DNA of 64,000 bases from Hirundichthys speculiger (lineage: Eukaryota > Chordata > Actinopteri > Beloniformes > Exocoetidae): contig JAGFBZ010000289.1 in NCBI GenBank assembly GCA_018398805.1, forward strand, positions 4,481,001 through 4,545,000. The letters run 5' to 3'. The stretch's first letter is position 1. The number at the start of each line of letters is the position of its first letter. The notes under the pieces were generated by a model that did no database searches, had not been told where the DNA came from, and saw only the letters and a list, made by a program, of their open reading frames with translations. Position numbers and translations under genes: made by a program. Positions 21,961 to 35,200 of the stretch are shown here, one piece after another.

Positions 21961-22300
21961 GCAGTGCAGTGGTTAGCACTGACAACTCACAGCAAGAAGG
22001 TTCAGTTGGATCGTGGTTCAGCTGTGCTTTTCTGTGTGGAGTTTGTAGGTATTCTCCCCGTGTTTCCTGAAAATACTCTAGTTTCTTCCAACAGTCAAAT
22101 AATGTGCTGTTTAGACTAATTGGTAATACTAAATACTGCCTCGGCTACATGTGCACTACTATAATCTAATTTAATTCATAGGAGTAATTAAGGGACAATT
22201 TGGTTCCAACATATATAGATCGATAAATGTGTCTGTGTGTGACAGTGAGAGAAAGCTGCTTTGCATTGTAAAAGTGCCTTGTCTGGTTCCTTGACAAGAA
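21950..22300 (+). mobile_element. V-SINE (DANA/Mermaid-like)
   Basis: It has a tRNA-like head with GCAGTGGTTAGCACTGAC (A-box region) and AAGGTTCAGTTGG. A body follows: TTTCTGTGTGGAGTTTG, TTCTCCCCGTGTTTCC and CCAACAGTCAAA. This order matches the DANA/Mermaid V-SINE family of fish, moderately diverged. It lies directly behind the LINE fragment. Confidence 0.7.
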
Positions 22301-24880
22301 CGGTGCTTCATAGGCATGTTGTTGCTATATCACTTTAAATGAGTACTTCAAATATTTCCTTTGAGAACAGTTTTGTAGCAACTTTTTATTTAAGGCTTCT
22401 GGTCTTTTACATGCAATTTTGCAGCAGCTGTCTTAATGGGTAGATGATTGTGCACATCTGTTCAGGCAAAACTTTAGAGGCCTCTGGTGTAATGTGGCTG
22501 CCAGCTTGTGAGTAGAGCAGATCTGAAGGTAATCTAAAACCCTGATCAATAGGATTGCTCATTTTAAGTTTTACCTCTAGCTTACATTTACTGTCTGTTT
22601 TTGGTTGGTAATCACAAGTGCAGGCCCACTCACATGAACTTCACACTGGCTGTAAAAGTAAACCTCAGAGATGAAAAATGATGTGGAAAGTATATTCAAA
22701 AGAGGCCAAGAGCACATTTGGCCTCTGCCAGAGCGCCACAAGTGTGGGGTCAAGAGGGACTACATGCCATTTGAAAATTAAACCAGAGCACTTAACCTTT
22801 CATTGCTGCTCTCTTTCATCAAGCTCATTTAGAATATTTTTATGGATTCTGTCAATAACAAAAACCTCAGGACACCTCAGATTTCCTTATGGTTGCTCAT
22901 TTCCATGTACCATGTGTATTTTCTTGACATTTCCTGAAAATCAAGCATCACATATTAAAAGTTTATTCTCAAACCAGTGCTTTTAGAAACTGAGAAAGTG
23001 AAGCCACTTACTGCTAAAAACAATTAATTTGTTCAGTTGAAAGTTCTCCTTTTTTTTTTTCTTAATTCAGCCCTGGCTAGCTGTTATTGTCAATGATGGA
23101 ATCACATAGGCTGGAAAATTTCTAAGTGATGATTTGGGGAATAAGAGAAGCCTGCGCAATTCACAGTCTTACATTTATTACTCAGAGGCCCGTCATCAGC
23201 TGCCTCCTAAATTCCGTCACTGATTGGCTGACGTGAGGTCTAACGAGGTCCAGTGACTGTCTTCGGCAGAGGGATCCCACATTGTCTGCGGTGTAAAGTG
23301 TGAGTTTCAGATGGTGACCGAGCTTAAGAGAGGACACAAATAGACAGACAGGCTCCCACGCTATTCTCTGCCAGGTTTCCAAACACAGTCTTGGCCCTGA
23401 GATGAGAGAAATAATAGATGGGTGGTTTCAAGGATGTATGAAAATGTTTGTTCTGTGCAGGGTGGAGCTGATTAGAATAGTGAGACTGGAGATAAACAGG
23501 AGAATGTATCAGAAATCTATTTTCACGGTTGAAAGCATGCTGGGTGTCTCTTTTTGCCCATATGTATTAGTGAAGATATTAAAGTACCTTATATGTTACA
23601 GAAGCACAAACACAAAAAAGCTGTTTAACTCTTCTTTGGGAAAAGTGAGAACACTAGTATTGCTTCCTTTAGCAGAAAAAACATCTGGGAGGTCTTTTTA
23701 AAAAAAACAGTAGAAACATCTGACCCTTGTTCCATGCAAAATTCCTTCAGCTGAAAGATTGAAAGATTGTACCAGTAGTTTAAAATCCCCATCTACAACG
23801 TCATGTTACAAGTTGAGATTCAAATCTGGACTTTGACCTTTTTTTTTTTTTGGAGTCACTCTTTGGTGGATTTGCTGATGTGCAGAGGATCAGTATCCTG
23901 TTAAAAGCTTTACTTTCAATTCATCTTCTATTTTCAGTGAAATAGTCTTCAAACTATCTACAAGTACTCTTGGACATGCAGCAGAATTCACAACATGCTT
24001 TTGAGTCGGTGTTAGGTTCTTATACTAAAAACATGCCTCGGGTCTGCACCAAAGAAGTCTATCATTGCCATGGCTGAAAAGCTCTCATCTTTGATTCATC
24101 TCTTGAAAGCATGTTATTCTCAAAGGGAGATCCCTGATCTTTGTTAATGGCCTACACTATTTGGGAAACTGCAGTTTTGCTATTATGTTTGTCTTGGAAA
24201 CCAATTGATTTTCTATAGTAAATCCCTGTTGCAGGACAACTGTAGGTAATCTCTTTGTAATTGTACACACCAGCACTTAACACTGACAGCTGCTTCAGTT
24301 ATCTGTAGATCCTTTGATGAAATGTGGGGGTTCTTGGAGACTTTATTTTTTTTTTTCAACCACATCAAACTATCTGCTCTTTCATGAAATCTACTGGGCA
24401 ACATCCTTCAAAATCAACACATATTGGGGATGATTTTTACATATGGTAAAATGGTTCACATTAAATCATGGGTGAGCTTTTGATATCTTTTGACAGACTC
24501 ATCAGCATTCACAACCATTTTTCTGTGGGCCTTAGAGAGTTCTTTAGATCTCTTCTTGAAGACATTCACACTCCAACAGTAAAGAGAACAGCAAACCTTT
24601 AATGCCAGAGGTTCAGTAAATAAAGCATAGTCCCCCTCTCCCTCATTGAAGATCTCAAAATTGCCCTGGAATCAATAATTCCATGGATTTAAAGATATGA
24701 TGAGTGCAAGGGTGTACACACATTGTCCATGAGGCTGTTCTGAATTTCTTTTATGTATTTAATATATGTTAATGCTAATAAAATGTTGCCATTATATGTC
24801 TTTGATTGTATTAGCACTCATAACTGGTACTGTTTCAAAGAGGCTAAAATGATTTCCTACCCAAGTATGCTGAAAAAGTC
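22300..24880. other. Intergenic stretch, one faint repeat
   Basis: The part 23820-24720 has the wording of an old dispersed element read on the minus strand (CATGGCTGAAAAGCTCTCAT and TCATGAAATCTACTGGGCAA), but no frame or ends. The GC-richer 23190-23400 stretch has an open frame of 66 residues that I do not recognise. Confidence 0.4.
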
Positions 24881-24889
24881 TCAGTATTA

Positions 24890-27150
24890 GATGCATGCTT
24901 TCTCACAGGGATGCACAAAAGTGCAAAAAAAAACCCCCAATTTGGTTGCAATTATATACACAGCAGGTAAAGTAAATATCGAACATGTCCCCATTTTTCT
25001 CAGTAGATATATTTCCTAAGATGCTATTGATATCAAACTTCCACCAGATGTTGGGAACAACCCATGTATTCAACAAATGCAAAGAAATCAAACCGCCGAT
25101 GTCCATAAATTACAGTATGTGTAATAATGTGAAATGACACCAAGGAAAAGTATTTAACAAGGAAAGAAAAGGAGGTGCAACAAGGCATGGAAAGCCAAGA
25201 TACCAGTTCAAGTCAATTACTAATTAGAAAACAATCCTGCCTTTTGTCAGTGCAAATCAATATCAACTAGTTCAGTCCTATAAAAAGGTCTTATTGTCCA
25301 ACGTGTCACACAAGAAACATCTCATGGTGGGTAAAAGCAAAGAGGACTTTCAAAACTTTCACAACTTTATTGTTTCAAATCACACTAATGGCATTGGTTA
25401 CAGAAAGATTTCCAAACTTCTGAATGTACCAATGAGTGCTGTTGAGGGCCATAATCCGGAAGAGGAAGGAACTTAATTTCATCATAAACCAGTCCATGAC
25501 CAGGTGCTCCTCACAAGATTTCTGACAGAGAACTGAAAATAACTATCAGAAGAGTTGTCCAAGAGCCAAGAATCATTCCCTGAGAAGTTCAGAAAGACCC
25601 AGAATTAGTAGGTACAATTGTTTCAAAGAAAACCTATAGGACATGCACTCAATCACCATGGCCTGTATTCATGCTGATAAGACCACAATGATGAAGATAA
25701 ACTTTGTTAAAAGTTTGCTTCACAAAATTTGTACAAGCCTGTGAAATACTGGGAGAATATAGTCTGGTCAGATTAGACCAAAGCCAAACTCTCTGGATGC
25801 CATAATACATACCACATTTGGAGGACAATTGACCTTTCGGTAAGCACCGCCCCCTTCCTAGTTACTGTTGCTAGGTCGGACAAACTTGCTGCTCCTGTGT
25901 TAAAGACTATGTTAATTCCCTATTTTTCCGATGTGTATCATTAGTGTTATTATACTATAATAACGCAAAAGTGACTCGAGGTGTCCAGAATATTTGGAGG
26001 GGGCATTTTTATTCTCTTTCCTAAGCCAAAACAAACGGTGGAAAAACACAGGCTGTGGGTTCATGTGTCTGTCCACAACTGAACGTGGGGAAAGTTACAA
26101 AACACACCTACATTTACTCCAAGATAAGTTTACTTTGTTTATTAGATGATTGATTTAACCACCGTTTAGTAAAAGTAATAATATGATTTAGCGGCAGGGA
26201 GGGTGATGAGTTCTCTGTTAGCATTAGCTCTGGTCCATAGTGTCGATGACTTCTCCACTATGGACCAGAGCTCGCTAGCCACCTATAAGCCTGCCTCGTT
26301 GTCAACGAAATATATATGGCCCTGGATATTTATTTTGTTAAGTATAAGGTGAGGCTTGTGATGTTAACATAACTTTATTAATTATATTAATACAATGCTG
26401 CGACTGTCTCGTGTTAACATAGCTCTGGTGTGGGATAGACCTATGGACCAGAGCTAATGCTAACGGAGAGATGTTTTCACTCATCACCCTCCCTGCTGCT
26501 AAATCATATTATTACTTTTACTAAACAGTGGTTAAATCAATCATCTAGCTTGAGAAAGGGAATAAAAAATGCCCCCTCCAAATGTTCTGGACACTTCGGA
26601 TCACTTTTGCAGGTCCCCCAGCAGCAATGTTTCATTATGGTGTTATTATATTATAATATAGATACTGATGATATGCATCGGAAATATAGCAAATTAACAC
26701 AGTCCGTAACGCAGGAGCAGCAAGAGTGTCTGACCTAGCGACAGTAACTAGGGAGGAGGCGGTGCTTACCGAAGGGTCAATTGGCACTATACATCACCCC
26801 AAAAACATCATAGTAACAGTGAAGTCTGGAGGTGGGAGCATCATGGTGTGGGGCTGTTTTTCAACAGCAACTGCCAAACTTCAAATAATTCCAGGGAGGA
26901 TGAATGGTAAAATGTTTTATGACATTTTTTAATTTTAAAAAAATCTGCTGCCATCTACCAGGATGATGAAAACAAGGGTGGACCATTTCAGACAGACGAT
27001 GATCCCAAACACACAGCCAAGGAAACACTCAACTGGTTTCAGGGGAAGAAAATAAAGCTGACAGAATGGCACAGTCAATTCAACCAAGCAATGCGTAAGA
27101 CGAGTTTCTTCATATAGGAGGTGTCATGAAGCTGTTATTACCAACAGAAG
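24890..27150 (+). mobile_element. Tc1-like transposon, interrupted and decayed
   Basis: The left part holds ACATGTCCCCATTTTTCTCA and a frame at 25294-25476 with SNHTNGIGYRKISKLLNVPM, the transposase DNA-binding domain. The right part (26726-26932) holds VKSGGGSIMVWGCFS, the catalytic core. A 946-bp foldback element splits the coding region between CACATTTGGAGGA and CACTATACATCACC, which are adjacent in intact Tc1 genes. Stops and frameshifts show that it is dead. Confidence 0.75.
25832..26777. mobile_element. 946-bp foldback (long inverted repeat) element inside the Tc1 copy
   Basis: It is flanked by CAATTG on both sides (25826-25831 and 26778-26783). The ends are ACCTTTCGGTAAGCACCGCC and its near-inverse. 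Arms of about 340-410 bases are inverted copies: CTAGTTACTGTTGCTAGGTC against the CGACAGTAACTAGG side, and the AATCATATTATTAC box in both. The left arm has about 110 bases with no match on the right. At the centre is a further hairpin, GCTCTGGTCCATAGT to ACTATGGACCAGAGC (26229-26271). No protein is encoded. Confidence 0.8.
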
Positions 27151-27890
27151 CTTTTGTATCAAGTATTAAATAAATTTCAGTCCACTTGTTTATTTCCCTG
27201 TGTCATTTCCCATACACGTAATGTCATTTATGGACTGCTAAGGTTTGATTTCTTAGTGCGCGTTAAATGCACAGCCTGTTACCAACATCTGGTGAAAGAT
27301 TCATGTCAGCAACACCTTTGTAAATATATTTACTGAGACAAATGATATACTTTGTCACTTATCTTTACCATCTGTAGATAGCGGATGTAGTGACAAAAAA
27401 ATATGGTAGTTTGTGAATCTGCAGTCGAAAAGGAAGTGGTATCACCTAAGATTTAAAGGGCTTGAATAGAAGGCACTAAATTGTTTCTGTCCACCAACTG
27501 TCCACTAGAGAGTTAGAACTGAAAAAAAAGGGTTTAGATTAGATGCGTAGGGCTTCAAACACTAAATAAAAGGAATCCAGTTGCCTTCTGTTCTAGGTTT
27601 TCAGGATTATCATGACCTGGATGTCTGAGAAGCTGCCCCACATCACACCTGTGATGAGAAACTATGCAGTCAGGTTCATGGATCATTTCATAACCAATCA
27701 TTTATCAATACATTTTTAAACCTGTGGTAAAACAATTGTTTGTTTTTTTTTTGTTTGTTTGTTTTTTCATTATTATTATTAGAAAATGGCTCAATTAAGC
27801 CTCTGTGTTCATCATGGGGTTTCCATGTTTATACTTAAATTAACAGGTTTAAACTGATTAGGATCATGTGGTGTCAGGTTAGAAGATAAC
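27150..27890. other. Intergenic, nothing firm
   Basis: A fragment near 27570-27650 (GGAATCCAGTTGCCTTCTGT, ATGACCTGGATGTCTGAGAA) resembles the repeat next to the hairpin at 56451-56640. A T/GTTT-rich run is at 27740-27766. No gene is seen. Confidence 0.4.
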
Positions 27891-27979
27891 ATTCACAGTT
27901 TAACCAGTGTTGCTTTGAGTGGTATCATGCCATTAAAACTGTACAGCTGTGACACACGCCATCCTTCAGATTGTTTAAA

Positions 27980-28330
27980 GGAGGAACATGTGATGAGCTG
28001 GACAAAAAGAGGGCGAAGACCGTCCCGTATGACTGGTATCATATGTCCTTCCTCTGAAGTGATGTAGTGCGCCCCAGTAAAAAGGGCAGCTTTGTTTAGC
28101 CTGCCCCCATCTAATCCCGTTGTGAGTGTGAGGGAGGGAAAGAGACCATGCAAGCCACAGAGGCAGCATCAGCCCCCTTAAGGAGCCATGGCCCCTGCTA
28201 TCAGAAATCCCAAGAAACTTCACACCTCTCTGTGGGGACTATAAATAGGCACCATCTGTCCCCCCAGGCTCAGTTACAGCCTCATTCCTTTTGGCATGGA
28301 TAGAGGGCAGGGAAGGAAGCACTCAGGGTT
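27980..28330 (+). promoter_or_regulatory. Candidate muscle-type regulatory patch or orphan promoter
   Basis: The site CTATAAATAG at 28239-28248 fits the MEF2 consensus exactly and also looks like a TATA box. Upstream are CCCCTTAAGGAGCC and CATGTG. The patch is free of recognised repeats. It lies 7.5 kb upstream of myl1, so a distal myl1 enhancer is possible. No first exon could be supported downstream. Confidence 0.25.
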
Positions 28331-28753
28331 TAAAAAGGGAGGTGGTGGACAGGTCTGGAGTCCAAAATCCACTCTTTAGTCATTTCACATGGCTGGGTGA
28401 CCTCTGCTGCAAGTTATGTGGCAAAGGAAGTCTATTGGTGCACTCTGTCATTTCATTCTGTACAGCTACTTTCTCGACGCACCGGTTCACCGCAGAGGCA
28501 AAATGTCAGCGACCACGGAGCTTTTGCCATCTTTGGAATCTTACACTATATTCCACCCATCACATTATTTTTCTCTCAGACTCAGGCTCTTCACATTTCA
28601 TTAATCAACCTTAAAGCAAGCTTGGTCCAAGGCTCAGACAGATGCCTTGTCTTGAGATCAGTGACTCCTCCTACAGGGAGTATTAATGGCAGAGTTAGAA
28701 TGACTAAGAACCATAGAACCGGAGATAATGCTTCAAGTAAAAGTGTTTGACTG

Positions 28754-28788
28754 GGTGCCAACCCTGGGGAGAACCCAGGGTTGGCACC
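28754..28788. repeat. Perfect 15-bp hairpin with 5-base loop
   Basis: GGTGCCAACCCTGGG, loop GAGAA, then CCCAGGGTTGGCACC. The base composition is stable but there is no T-run next to it and no neighbour gene to explain it. Confidence 0.8.
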
Positions 28789-28979
28789 ATCCAACGGTAT
28801 AGCCTAAAGGTTAAGAAGTGACACAGGGAAAATATTTCAAAGTACATTGTAAAACAGTACCCCTTAAAAGTTTTTCTTTCCCCTCACTAAAATTTTTGCA
28901 CACATTCTATTTTTATTCTATTAATTAATTTATCTATCTATTAATTTATCCTGATGACAGCTGGGATAGACTAAAAGCC

Positions 28980-29130
28980 ATAGTGCGAATTACGGGGGGG
29001 TTTGGGGGGGTTTGACCCCCCCAATTACAACTTCGACCCCCCTAAAGAAGGTACAAATTGTCATTTTTGTCATCTTCAACCCCCCTAAAGATGACAAAAA
29101 TTGTCATTTTTGTCATCTCTACAATTGTCA
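28980..29130. repeat. C-tract and TTGTCAT repeat block
   Basis: Runs of C and G (GACCCCCC, ACCCCCCTAAAG twice) alternate with TTGTCATTTTTGTCATC copies. GATGACAAAAA at 29090-29100 and TTTTTGTCATC at 29107-29117 form an 11-bp hairpin. It looks like the remains of a fish interspersed repeat. Confidence 0.5.
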
Positions 29131-29139
29131 TTGTATAAT

Positions 29140-31600
29140 TTGCACTCTGCTAAAAGCTGTCTTGTTATTGACTTGTTAATGGGTGACGTCAACTTTTTGA
29201 TGCAATGTTTTCTTTGGTGAGTTAGTATTAAGAAAATAAATATGTTATAATCAGGTAAAGGCTTAAGAAACTTGGTTTTAGAGCATATGGAAGGCCACAT
29301 GACCTATAAAGGAATGCAGGCCAAGTAAAAAATATCACCAGCTCTGACAGCACTGCTAAGTGCTGTCATTCATGACCCTAGCTAAGACACCTATAGACTA
29401 TTATTGCATAACACCCTGCATAACAAGCATCATTCTTTCTCAGATATCCTTCTTTCATTTTAGAGATAGCTTACGTACAAATCAGAGTCTGTGGCTCTTC
29501 CAATTGCATTTACAGTCATGCAGTGAGATTCTTCTAATGCTACAGAACATGCTTAAGGCTGCTAAACAAGATGTCAGTGACAATTATTCCCTTTTGGTTT
29601 GTCAGTTTGTCCACACTGAAAAATGTTAATCAGTACAGGATGAATTAAAAAGATTTATGGTGCAGAATGTTTCAGCTGAACTCTAACAGTAATGTCACCT
29701 TGCTGAAAGGCAACATCTAATAATATAAGTAAATTTGTACCATATGGCACTCAGGATGAAGCGTGTAATAACTCAACTGACCTATCACTATCAGCTACTT
29801 TAAGTAAATATTTGATCTAATATGCTAGACGGAGGTGATGAATCCTATCTGTTTGACATCTTGTAAGCCTTTTAATTGCATTTTTCTTTCCATCTTTGTT
29901 ATTTGTAATTACTGTCACCTCTTTCTACAAAGGGCTTTTATAGAGTTTCCATCAAGGCACACACCTGTGGAGGCCGAGCCAGTCTGCACTGGTGTTTTGC
30001 AAACACGACAACATGTCCATAGCGTCTTTGCTGCCACTTGGGGGCAGTGCCAGAAATATGTAGAATAATCTGAGGTGAGCACTGTTCTGGTTTGAGTTGT
30101 GCAGTTTTTCAAAATCATGCACTAAGGTACAAGTAGAGAGTGACATTGAAAGAATCAGAATCATGCAGCATGCAAGCAACTACTATATCTGTATGCCTGA
30201 AATGTCAGAATCATGTGCTACTACCAGGAACATTTCCAGCCTCTAATTGACCAGTCAGTCTCATGGACTGTATCACACAATACAAAGGTCACTACAGTGA
30301 GAGCAAGTCATAGCAGTCACAAGTCCAACTCCTTGTTATACCACAGGATGATAGCTTTTACAATGCCACACTACATATTAACAACAATTTCCTTAACAGT
30401 ATACACTGCGTATGTTGTTAATGTGCACTGTATGTATTTTTTAAAGTGGTCTCCCTACTCATCCTTTAGATTTGGTCTGCTGTGAAGAACACAGAACTCC
30501 AAGTAGACTTGGACTAGCATTGTTGTGGAATCAAAAACATCCATCCATTATCTATACCCGTTTCATCCTCCGAAGGGTCAAGGGGAAATCAAAAACATAG
30601 TTGAAATAATTTTTTTTTTTTAATTATCTAGTTTGCGTTCTTCAATCAATGCTTTTTTTTTTTTTTTTGTAGCCAAACAGACTGACCATAAACTTGTTTG
30701 TTGAAGTACTTTTCTTGGAAGTAAGTTCACCATTATCCCATAAATTTATTGTCTGAATTCATAACATCAATGTGAGACCATATAGAAGTGTGACTCTAGA
30801 AACCGACTGGTGAAGTAAACATATCAACTCAAACAAGCAAAAGGCAGCCAAAGAGCCCAAGCAGGAATAAGTTCAACTGAGCAACAAATACAGGAATGGT
30901 CTATCATAAAATAAAATTAAATAAAACTAAAAAGAACTGACATGAGAAGAAGGCACAAGACAAGAATAAAAAAATAAATAAATCAAAAATATTCTGAAAA
31001 ACATAAGAATGAAATATGGGAAGAGGAGAAAACAGAACTTACAGGACACAACTGGACAAACCCTCTGTGACATCAAAGATGGGCTTCTGAAGAGTTATTT
31101 TGAAGCCAGGTTTTTCGGACTATAGGGGGCACCATTTTCCAGAAAGTGACTCTGCCCAAAACCCATTCTTGAACCAGGCTGCAAATATGTTTATTTCTGC
31201 TGCAAAGTTGGACATTTTAACCTCTTTGGACCCAGACCCTAGTGGCCTTTTGAGGAACTACATGTTTTGGTACTTCCTGGATTAGGTGAGTTTAGCAAAC
31301 TGGATGTAGATCAGGCAAGAAAATCACAGGCGAGGGAATAGGGGAGAAATATGGTAAATAAAATATTTAAAAAAATAAATAAATAACACCAACAAAAACT
31401 ACTGTTTATGTCTTTTTTTCAATCACACACCAGTGAACACATTAATTTTTGAACAGAGATTCACTGGCTTTCCAAATAGCAGACAATTGCTCTACCCCCC
31501 TGTGCAGGTCCCACTGTCAGACAGATGGCCTCACTTCTGACTATGAAATACTTTATTAGGGGAAATGTTTGAGGAAGTCATGTTCAACTTGGTGACAGCA
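29140..31600. other. Intergenic, mostly unassigned
   Basis: A LINE-tail-like text CATCCATCCATTATCTATAC CCG lies at 30539-30561. T-runs are at 30609-30620 and 30653-30668. Other open frames show no domain I recognise. Confidence 0.45.
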
Positions 31601-32880
31601 AGGTGCTCAAATCAAATCATGATCTTTCCACCACCATGCTTGACTCATGCTAGATGTTTCTGCTGATCTGTTTAATTTGGTTTTAATCAAATGTGGTTCT
31701 ATGCATTTTGGCCAAACAGTTGTTCTAGAAGCCTTGTTGCTTGTCTAGCTGCAACTTTAAAGACTTAAGGATTTTTTTTATTTTACTTCTTTTAACTAGA
31801 TACTTATTTTAAAATTCTGTTGAATGTTTTCCACTTGAGAAAAATACTTCTCACCGCAGAAATGTCTGACTCCATATTGGAAATGGCCTTATAACCTTCC
31901 CAGATTAATAAGCAGCAACATTTGTTTCACTTAGATCATTGCTTATGTCTTTCTTCTTTGGCACTATGTTAACTGTTATGGCAAAATTAAGAAATCATCC
32001 AACTGACTCCGGTCAAATATCACAAGAGACAAGTCTTTATTGCAATGAGAACAAGCCAAACACATGCACCTGCATCTTTCCGAAGTGTTCTGAAGAGCAA
32101 CAAGTTCCCTCACTGTTTATAACAAGGCTGTTAGGAGGGAGGAACCCCTCCTCAAATAACCCGCTATCATGAAAAGTGAGAGAAGATGGACTTAGGAAAA
32201 ACAAAGTATACATAAGAGCATGACCAGACACCATTTACAACATCTTAACTTCCTTTATGGACTTTTATTACGGTTGCCCCGGTCTACTACTTATGACCCG
32301 TGCATGATCTGTTTATGGCCTGGATCTTGGACTAAACCAGACCACTTACTCATCTCCCACGAGTCAGCATTTTCTAAGGAGGACACACAAAGTCCATAAA
32401 TAGCTAAGAAGAACACTAAAATGGAAACTAGCATTGGATAAGAATACGTAGGAACTAGAAAAACACTCGGAGAGTACAGACCACTGCCAAGCCCAACAAT
32501 TCCCCCATATAGCGATTTAGAGATTGCGATAAAATCTGCCTTCTGGATCAGATCTGGATCAGCCTTTGAAATTTGATAGAGGTTCTTATTGTGAATCCCT
32601 GAGTCAAATTTCATGAGTTTTGAGTAATAATTAACAGAGATACTGAGCAACAAATTTTTGGCCCCATTTACCACAATGCATCGAAAATTTTAAATGATCC
32701 AGAATCCAGGATTTCTTCCGGATCACAGCCTAAAATGAAATCAGTTCTTCCTTTTCACATTTCCAACAACTCCTGAAAATTTCATCAAAATCCATCAATA
32801 ACTTGTTGAGTTATCTAACACAGACAAATAGACAAAAAAACAAAAACATTACCTCCTTGGCGGAGGTAATAATAATAACA
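31600..32880. repeat. Two old dispersed repeats
   Basis: Part 31600-31760 (TTTCCACCACCATGCTTGAC and GTTCTATGCATTTTGGCCAA) resembles a Tc1 derivative in reverse. Part 32520-32870 ends in ATTACCTCC-TTGGC-GGAGGTAAT (32848-32870), the known end of a widespread vertebrate repeat containing TTTCATCAAAATCCATC. Neither holds an intact frame. Confidence 0.5.
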
Positions 32881-35200
32881 TATATAAAGTTTCCCATTAC
32901 ATTAACACACACCTGAATGACAAAGTCCAGCAAATACTAAAAACCTCTGCCTTTATGAAGATGCTCACACCTGCTGGTGATCAGCTATCAAGTGTATTTG
33001 ATTAGCACCACCTGGCTGCGACAAACCCTCCTGAATCCCAAGGAAACAGGATGGATGGGTTTATTTTCTACATATACAGCTTTTGGGTGGTTTGTTTTTT
33101 TCTTTTTTAAATAAATAATGAGATGACCAGATTTTTTTTTTGTTGTTGTTGTTTTCCATATGTAAAACCTTAAAACTGAAAGACTGTACTTTACTTTGAT
33201 GTAGCCCCTTGGCTACATGCTTTGGAACAAGTCTTCTTTACTCCTTTTTACTACATACTTCCTCTGAGAAGCTTGAAAATTTCAAACAGCAGCTTTTTTT
33301 TTAAGTTCAAATTTCAGACAAGAATTTTTAACTCTTTGATTTATGTTTTTTTCCCCCCACTTTGTAATGAGGAAAAACATAACTCTTACCCAAAGAAACT
33401 ATCATCCTTAAATGGAACAGCATAACTAAGAGAAAACAAATGAAAGACATTGTGAACTCTTCAGCCTTTAGTTTGAATATCTGACCTCATTTACCTTCTT
33501 GTTATCATCACAGCAGTGATGTACACCGGAGGTTGTTGAATTTGACTCTCAAAGGTCACTGATGTTCTGTAATAAAAAGATGAAACCTCTTCTTCCCCAT
33601 TTAAAGGCCTGACCTCACATCTCCAGCATGTCTTTTTTTCAGAGGAGCCGGGCACTGATGATGGATGCAGAGCTCCATGTGTGCTGAGGAAACAACTGCA
33701 TGTGCTCGCTAATGTGTATAAGATTCTGTAACACTTCACAAGAACATGTTCATTTTACTCAGATTTCTGGGGGGGAAAATGAATTAGTTTGTTATGTAAC
33801 CCTGTTTAAAAGTGATTTAAACAAAACTATAAGGCTGCAAGGCCACAAATTCCTGCCGCAATAAACTTGATCTGTCTTTTTGCTCCTTTCACAAGCTTAC
33901 TGTCATATCTTAATAAACCTTTACCGTGCTACTAAATCAATTCAGATTCTACAGAGGAGCTCAGACTGGACTGCATCACAGGTGCAGGATCTGAGCTGGG
34001 CTTTCTATAGGGGGAGGGAGTGATGGGAAGTCAAACTCAGAAGGCACAGCGAAGTGCCAGGAGTGAGCCTAGATGACAGCTGAGGGACTGAGGCTTTCTC
34101 TGCCTTACCCTCGTGGAGATGGGGTCAGCGAAAGCAAGTGGGTGGGGTGTGTGCAGGAGGCGGGGGGGTGAAGGAATTTATGCAGTTCCTTCGTCACTAG
34201 GCCCTGTGGTGGTGGTGGTGGTGAGGGCAGGGCTGTGCCGCTGGGCATGGGAGACTGATATAGACAAGAATTAAGGAGACAGAATTTGCACTCTTAGCCT
34301 TGTCTGGGTTACTGGCATCAGCAGCTGAAAGCTGCACTAAAGCTCCATCTCCCTGAGTGCTTTACATCATATCCGTCCTGGGGGGGTGGGTGGTGACGCT
34401 CAATGAGTCACAAACTGAACACAGACGCTGCTTTGCCCAACGAACACAATGACCAGAAATAATCAGTGGCTCATTATTGGATCTAAAATACACCACTTCT
34501 ATAATGTGTCCAGCTAAAGCTTGGTCTTCTGACAGCTCAATTTTAAAATCAATCACTTACTTTTTTCATGTCACACATTTTTCTTTTCTTTTCCTTTTTT
34601 TTAATGCCTGGAATTATTTATTCCTGAAGTTTCTGGACTTGTTAATACCTAATTTTGAATGAGCTTGTGTCATCGAGGTCAGATTTTAGATGCTGTTCAT
34701 GTCAAGTGAAATAGGAAACCAAATATCTTATGTCCTATAGCTGCTAATTTATCATATTAAATGAAGATATTCTCCAACTATCAGGGGAAAAAGTTTGTCT
34801 TATTTTTGACATGTTCATAATTAATACAGTCTGACAGAAGCTCTTCATACTTGTGTATACTCTAGCATACTGTGTGACCTATAGGTAAATTATAATTCTG
34901 CAAAAAATGTATTATTTCACTGCAGAGGTAGCCACAAATAAGGCCATCAGAACTGTAGTCAAAGAAAAGTTCAGCTCAATCCTGATTCTGAGAAACGTGT
35001 GTGACGATAAGGGGAATAGAAACCCAGTGGTACTGCAGGGCATGACCTCAGAAACGAATATATTTCCTTTCATTCATTCATGTCTGAATGCACGTGGTCG
35101 AAAAAAAACTCTCTCTTCTCCTGCAGGGCCTTTGCCTAATAATAATTTAGATTTTTTTTTACCCATGCAATAGACTGGAAAAACGAATAAGCATGATGTG
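32880..35200. other. Distal upstream flank of myl1
   Basis: It has no recognised exon. The part 33950-34350 is GC-richer, with CAGCTG E-box-type sites and a (GTG)n run at 34206-34222. It is a fair place to look for muscle enhancers, but nothing proves it. Confidence 0.35.

Noticed and set aside
28291..28750. Overlapping plus-strand frames of 107 and 117 residues after the TATA-like site
   Set aside because: There are no domains, and the two frames overlap without splice sense. Kept only as a regulatory candidate.
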